Shown here: in pieces, positions 60,937-64,000 of the stretch
Numbering within the stretch: the first letter of the stretch is position 1
Layout: every line of letters starts with the position of its first letter
Assembly (NCBI GenBank): GCA_029449245.1
Contig: JANATF010000001.1
Span: 434,001 to 498,000, forward strand
DNA from: Mortierella alpina
Taxonomy: Eukaryota; Mortierellomycota; Mortierellomycetes; Mortierellales; Mortierellaceae
Direction of reading: 5' to 3'
DNA length: 64,000 bases
Notes under the pieces: generated by a model
Databases searched by the model: none
Told to the model about the DNA's origin: nothing
What the model saw: only the letters and a program-made list of their open reading frames with translations
Translations under genes and position numbers: made by a program

Positions 60937-61999
60937 GATGAGTTTTCGCCTGTAAGATGTGCTGAGGGCTTTTCTGTCTGGAGAGAGATGGGCCAGTGAA
61001 ATTCAGGGAGGGGTTAGTATTGAGAGAGAGAGAGAGAGAAGAGAAGAGAAGAGGGAGGCGACGAGTGGATATGGCAGTGCTCGTGAGCAGGATGAGAAGC
61101 TTGTTGCTTGTTGTATGGGTGTGGAGGAGATGAGGGTTGTCAACTCGCCAATAAGAGATGCAGGTGGATGGAAAGAGGTGGGATGACAGCCGGGTGCAGA
61201 AGGGGGATTATAAAAAAAAAAAAAAGATTGTGTGGAGCGGAGGGAAAAGCAGTGCAGTGCTTGCACACAATTGAGTTTAACAAGAGTGTGGATGGGAGTG
61301 TGCTTGTGCGGGTGAGTTGGGGCATACCTGAAGAGGGGACAAAGGACAAAGCAGGGCCGTCCGTTGGAAGCAAGTGTGAACCGGGACAGGCAAACAAGCG
61401 GACAGACAAGCGGACCAGGTGGATAGAGTGGATAGTGTGGATAGAAGCAGGCCAGTGGGACAGCAGGCAACAGGCAACAGCAATGGGATATCAAGTCGGG
61501 CAGAGGGTAGTAGAGAGCAGCCAGCAGCGACAGAACGAGGGCGGGATTGCAAGGCGGATGGACGGTAGTGAAGACTGGGTGCTTTCCTGCAGGGTGCTGT
61601 TGTGGAGATGCAGGTGTCCAGAGAGTCAACCCTCAAAGTGGTTCAAGAACAAGTGTGAATGTCGGATGGGAGCTCCTCTTGTGCGTGCAGCCAGCGGGCC
61701 GTCCAGAGGTGACGTCAGTCAAAAGTCTTCAGCGGCAAACAGCAAAGCCCACCTATTTCTGACCAGTCAGCTCCTTCCATGGAACAAAGTTGCTGACTTA
61801 CGTCTGAGTCGTCAGGCACACGTTTGCCGCGCAATCCTCTCCAGGCTCAATAAATACGGCCCCGTCTTCTTGCCTTTCCTCCAATCATCCTCACCGCCGC
61901 CCTCACCCACGCACACCCACGCACACCCACGCACTCTTGCACATCTTAATCCCCTCTGCTCCCACTAGAACCGTCCTATACACGCACTGCCCTGATACA
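60937..61999. other. Divergent promoter between sulfotransferase and AN1 genes
   Basis: 1.06 kb lies between two head-to-head genes. It contains a (GA)n run near 61021-61045, an A-run near 61208-61222, a perfect CRE palindrome (61710-61717), a TATA-like AATAAATA (61849-61856) and a 10-bp repeat GCACACCCAC (about 61905-61933). No ORF is convincing. Confidence 0.6.
61710..61717. promoter_or_regulatory. CRE palindrome TGACGTCA
   Basis: A perfect TGACGTCA lies about 280 bp before the AN1 gene start. It is the known site for ATF/CREB-type bZIP factors, which mediate stress responses in fungi. Its use by the AN1 gene is inferred from position. Confidence 0.5.
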
Positions 62000-62797
62000 A
62001 TGGAGCTCCCATCCATTGGCAAGCACTGCTCCGACTCGACCTGTTCACAGCTCGACTTTCTACCATTCTCCTGCCAGTACTGCAAACAGATCTATTGGTA
62101 AAAAAAAAAAAAAAACGCTTCCTTTAGCTCCCTTACTTTGCTGCTCAGATACTACGTATCGTTTCTCACCACTTTTCTTTCTTTTCCAACCTCCTCCTCC
62201 CCCCCCCCCCCCCCCCCTGTTGTTAGCCAGGACCACTGGAGACTGGAAGGTCATGTCTGCCCCAAAAGGGACGAGGCCACACAACAGGACCAACGTGTTC
62301 CCATCTGCCCACTCTGCAGCAAACCCGTCCCTGTCAAGAAGGGCGAAGACCCCAACCTACGCATGGAACAACACATCTCGGCCGGTTGTCCCGAACCCGC
62401 CACCACCACTTCAAAACCCATCTACACAAACTCTTGTCACTTCAAGACTTGCAAGAACCGTTCCGCCATACCCATCATCTGTCAAAAGTGTCGCCTCAAC
62501 TACTGTCTAAAACACAGACTTGAAGGTGACCATGCCTGTGCCAGCTTGCAGTCTACCACCACAGCCAACAAGAAAGGAAACAATGGAAACAATACCTCGG
62601 GAACCAACAACCTTAACGGAACCAATGCCAAGAACAGCAATGCGAACGCGAATGGTAATGGCCACCACTGGTCGTTGAAGAATGCAAACGCTGCACGGAA
62701 TGCTAGGGCTGCAGCCGCGGCGCAGCAAAGGGCTAATGCCCCGTCCTCGTCGTCATCCGCGGTAAAAAAGGACAAGGACAAGTGCGTGGTTTCCTAG
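62000..62797 (+). CDS. Double AN1 zinc-finger protein with CaaX terminus
   Basis: Exons 62000-62097 and 62227-62797 give 222 residues. Two AN1 fingers are visible: about 10-44 (CSDSTC, CQYCKQIYC across the splice, QDHWRLEGHVC) and about 96-130 (CHFKTC, CQKCRLNYC, LKHRLEGDHAC). A shorter Cys/His segment (CPLCSKPV) lies between them. This is the ZFAND2/AIRAP type, which links the proteasome and p97 to arsenite or protein stress (family knowledge). The tail is Asn/Ala/Ser-rich and ends in basic residues followed by CVVS, a CaaX farnesylation motif. No ubiquitin-interacting motif is evident. The intron contains A16 and a C run next to the acceptor. Confidence 0.93.
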
Positions 62798-62949
62798 TAC
62801 ACAGAATAGCACAGACGACAAAGCTTTGACCGTTAATAGAATGGCAGTGCGCCAATTAATTTCAGCCTCATGGGCAAGATGAGTTATACAGCAAAAGGTC
62901 AAAGGAACTAAGAAACAGTTGATGGTGTTTATTTAAGTTCAGGACTCCA

Positions 62950-64000
62950 CTACGCCTTGCCAGCCGTGTCGATGGCCATGAGGGAACCGATAAAGGTCAA
63001 AATCTAAAAAGAAAAGCAAGGGGGACAAGGCAAAGAAACGAGTAAGCGACTGACTTTGTCCTGTATATGCATACATGGCAGCAGAGAGAGCAAACAGGTA
63101 ACGACATGTGCGAGGGGACTTACAAGTTTAGCACGACATTCAATGATATCCTCGGGCAAAACAAAGATGACGGCGCCAATCTTTCTTGCGACCGAGATGG
63201 CGTATTTGGCGTTCAGCTTGGCATCTTCCAGACTACTGCCGCGGTTCACCATCGCATAGTCGACGCTTCCAGGACGGACACCATTGAGAACATCGCACAC
63301 AAAGACTCCTGTTTTGAACGAAGGATCCTTGAAGCTGCTGACCTTGCTCGTCTTGCCACCGCGCTGAACAGTCTCGTTGGCCCAGCGAATCATCTCCATG
63401 TCTGTGATATCCCTTCCTGACTTGGAGAGCTTCTTCATCGTCTGGGTGACGTTTTCACGCATCATTTGCCAGACAAGACCCAGTGTGAGTGTGGGGCTGC
63501 CATCGACGATATCGGCTCCTTGCATGTTGACTAATGTGTACCGAAGATGCTGACCAATCATAATGGCGTAGTTGGTGTTCTCGACCTGCTTGAAGCGGTT
63601 CAAGGGTAGACGACGGCTGACGCGCTTCCAGTCTACGATGCCAGGGTGCATCTTGTCGAATGCCTGCAAAAGAATTGTTCCGTCCTGAAGATCCATGTAC
63701 AAGTTGTTGACAAACGGGTCAACATCCAAGCTGTTGAGCCAGAGAGCAAAGACTAATTCATGAGAGAGCAAATGAGCGCTCCCCATCAGCTTTCTACATC
63801 TCACTTCAGGAAAACAAGGTAAAGAAAGGAGAAAAACTGCAAACGTTCACGCTCTTTACCTCTAGCTTCGCGATCACCCTCAACATCGGGCAGCTCAGGA
63901 CGTTCGACCTCCTCCAGTGGGTCAAGACCAGGGTGAGTATTGAAAAGATTGGCAACAAAGGCCAAGTTCAGCTTAGGGTTACCGGCGACAAGGGACTGGG
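62950..64000 (-). CDS. SAC6: Fimbrin (plastin), C-terminal part
   Basis: The gene is cut by the right edge. Visible exons are 64000-63860 (partial), 63752-63124 and 63003-62950; the junction between the first two creates EGDREARVFALWLNSLDVD. The sequence covers the end of the third and the whole fourth calponin-homology domain (VNNLYMDLQDGTILLQAFDK, GLVWQMMRENV, SFKDPSFKTGVFVCDVLNG, DAKLNAKYAISVARKIGAVI, FVLPEDIIECRAKL). It ends with ILTFIGSLMAIDTAGKA. Fimbrin bundles actin filaments in endocytic patches and at hyphal tips. The last exon is only 18 codons, as required to complete the family C-terminus. The gene is tail to tail with the AN1 gene, 152 bp apart. Confidence 0.96.

Noticed and set aside
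61108-61968. 286-codon + strand ORF in the divergent promoter
   Set aside because: It runs through (GA)n and poly-A runs, has no domain, and lies just before the AN1 start in promoter-like sequence.
1-64000. Transposons, CRISPR arrays, rRNA or biosynthetic gene cluster
   Set aside because: I saw no transposase, reverse transcriptase, long terminal repeats, regular spacer arrays, rRNA motifs or co-directional tailoring-enzyme cluster.

Overview
The window is nuclear DNA from a filamentous fungus. Its genes carry many short GT-AG introns with CTAAC-like branch sites, and the gene set is fungal: a velvet regulator, an SPA2-type polarisome scaffold, a CDC7 kinase, fimbrin and RNA polymerase I subunit 2. 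The Ser/Gln-rich transcription factors, moderate GC and pyrimidine-rich leaders fit an early-diverging (Mortierella-like, Mucoromycota sensu lato) fungus; that placement is inference, since no search could be run. All gene models were spliced by hand. Every junction kept the reading frame, and most models also restore a recognisable family signature.

Layout. 1-1772 (+): C-terminal part of a CDC7-like kinase. 2366-6691 (+): secreted subtilase. 9015-13794 (+): large Ser/Gln-rich leucine-rich-repeat protein, probably one gene across a 662-bp intron. 15486-16702 (+): protein tyrosine phosphatase. 21298-23397 (+): three-finger C2H2 transcription factor. 24805-28304 (-): SPA2-like scaffold. 28969-30539 (-): velvet regulator. 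35327-36711 (-): METTL24/FkbM-like methyltransferase. 37742-41824 (+): RNA polymerase I second subunit. 42050-44872 (-): chromodomain, C2H2 and coiled-coil protein. 45688-48228 (-): folylpolyglutamate synthase. 49015-51187 (-): two-finger C2H2 transcription factor whose start codon appears to be split by an intron. 55174-58137 (-): bifunctional PFK-2/FBPase-2. 58929-60936 (-): membrane-anchored sulfotransferase. 62000-62797 (+): double AN1 zinc-finger protein with a C-terminal CaaX box. 62950-64000 (-): C-terminal part of fimbrin.

Two patterns stand out. First, the three largest gene-free tracts (about 4.2, 4.8 and 4.0 kb) each lie directly upstream of one of the three sequence-specific regulators (C2H2 factor 1, velvet, C2H2 factor 2), while most housekeeping genes are much more tightly spaced. 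Second, the two C2H2 factors share the specificity-determining parts of two zinc fingers and look like paralogues, so they may read the same DNA motif. Several genes serve hyphal growth and polarity (SPA2, fimbrin), but the neighbourhood is not an operon or a metabolite cluster. I found no convincing tRNA, rRNA, transposon or CRISPR, and I do not claim a wholly new system. The strongest leads are the regulator-linked gene deserts, the chromodomain/C2H2/coiled-coil architecture, the prenylation motif on the AN1 protein, and the split start codon.
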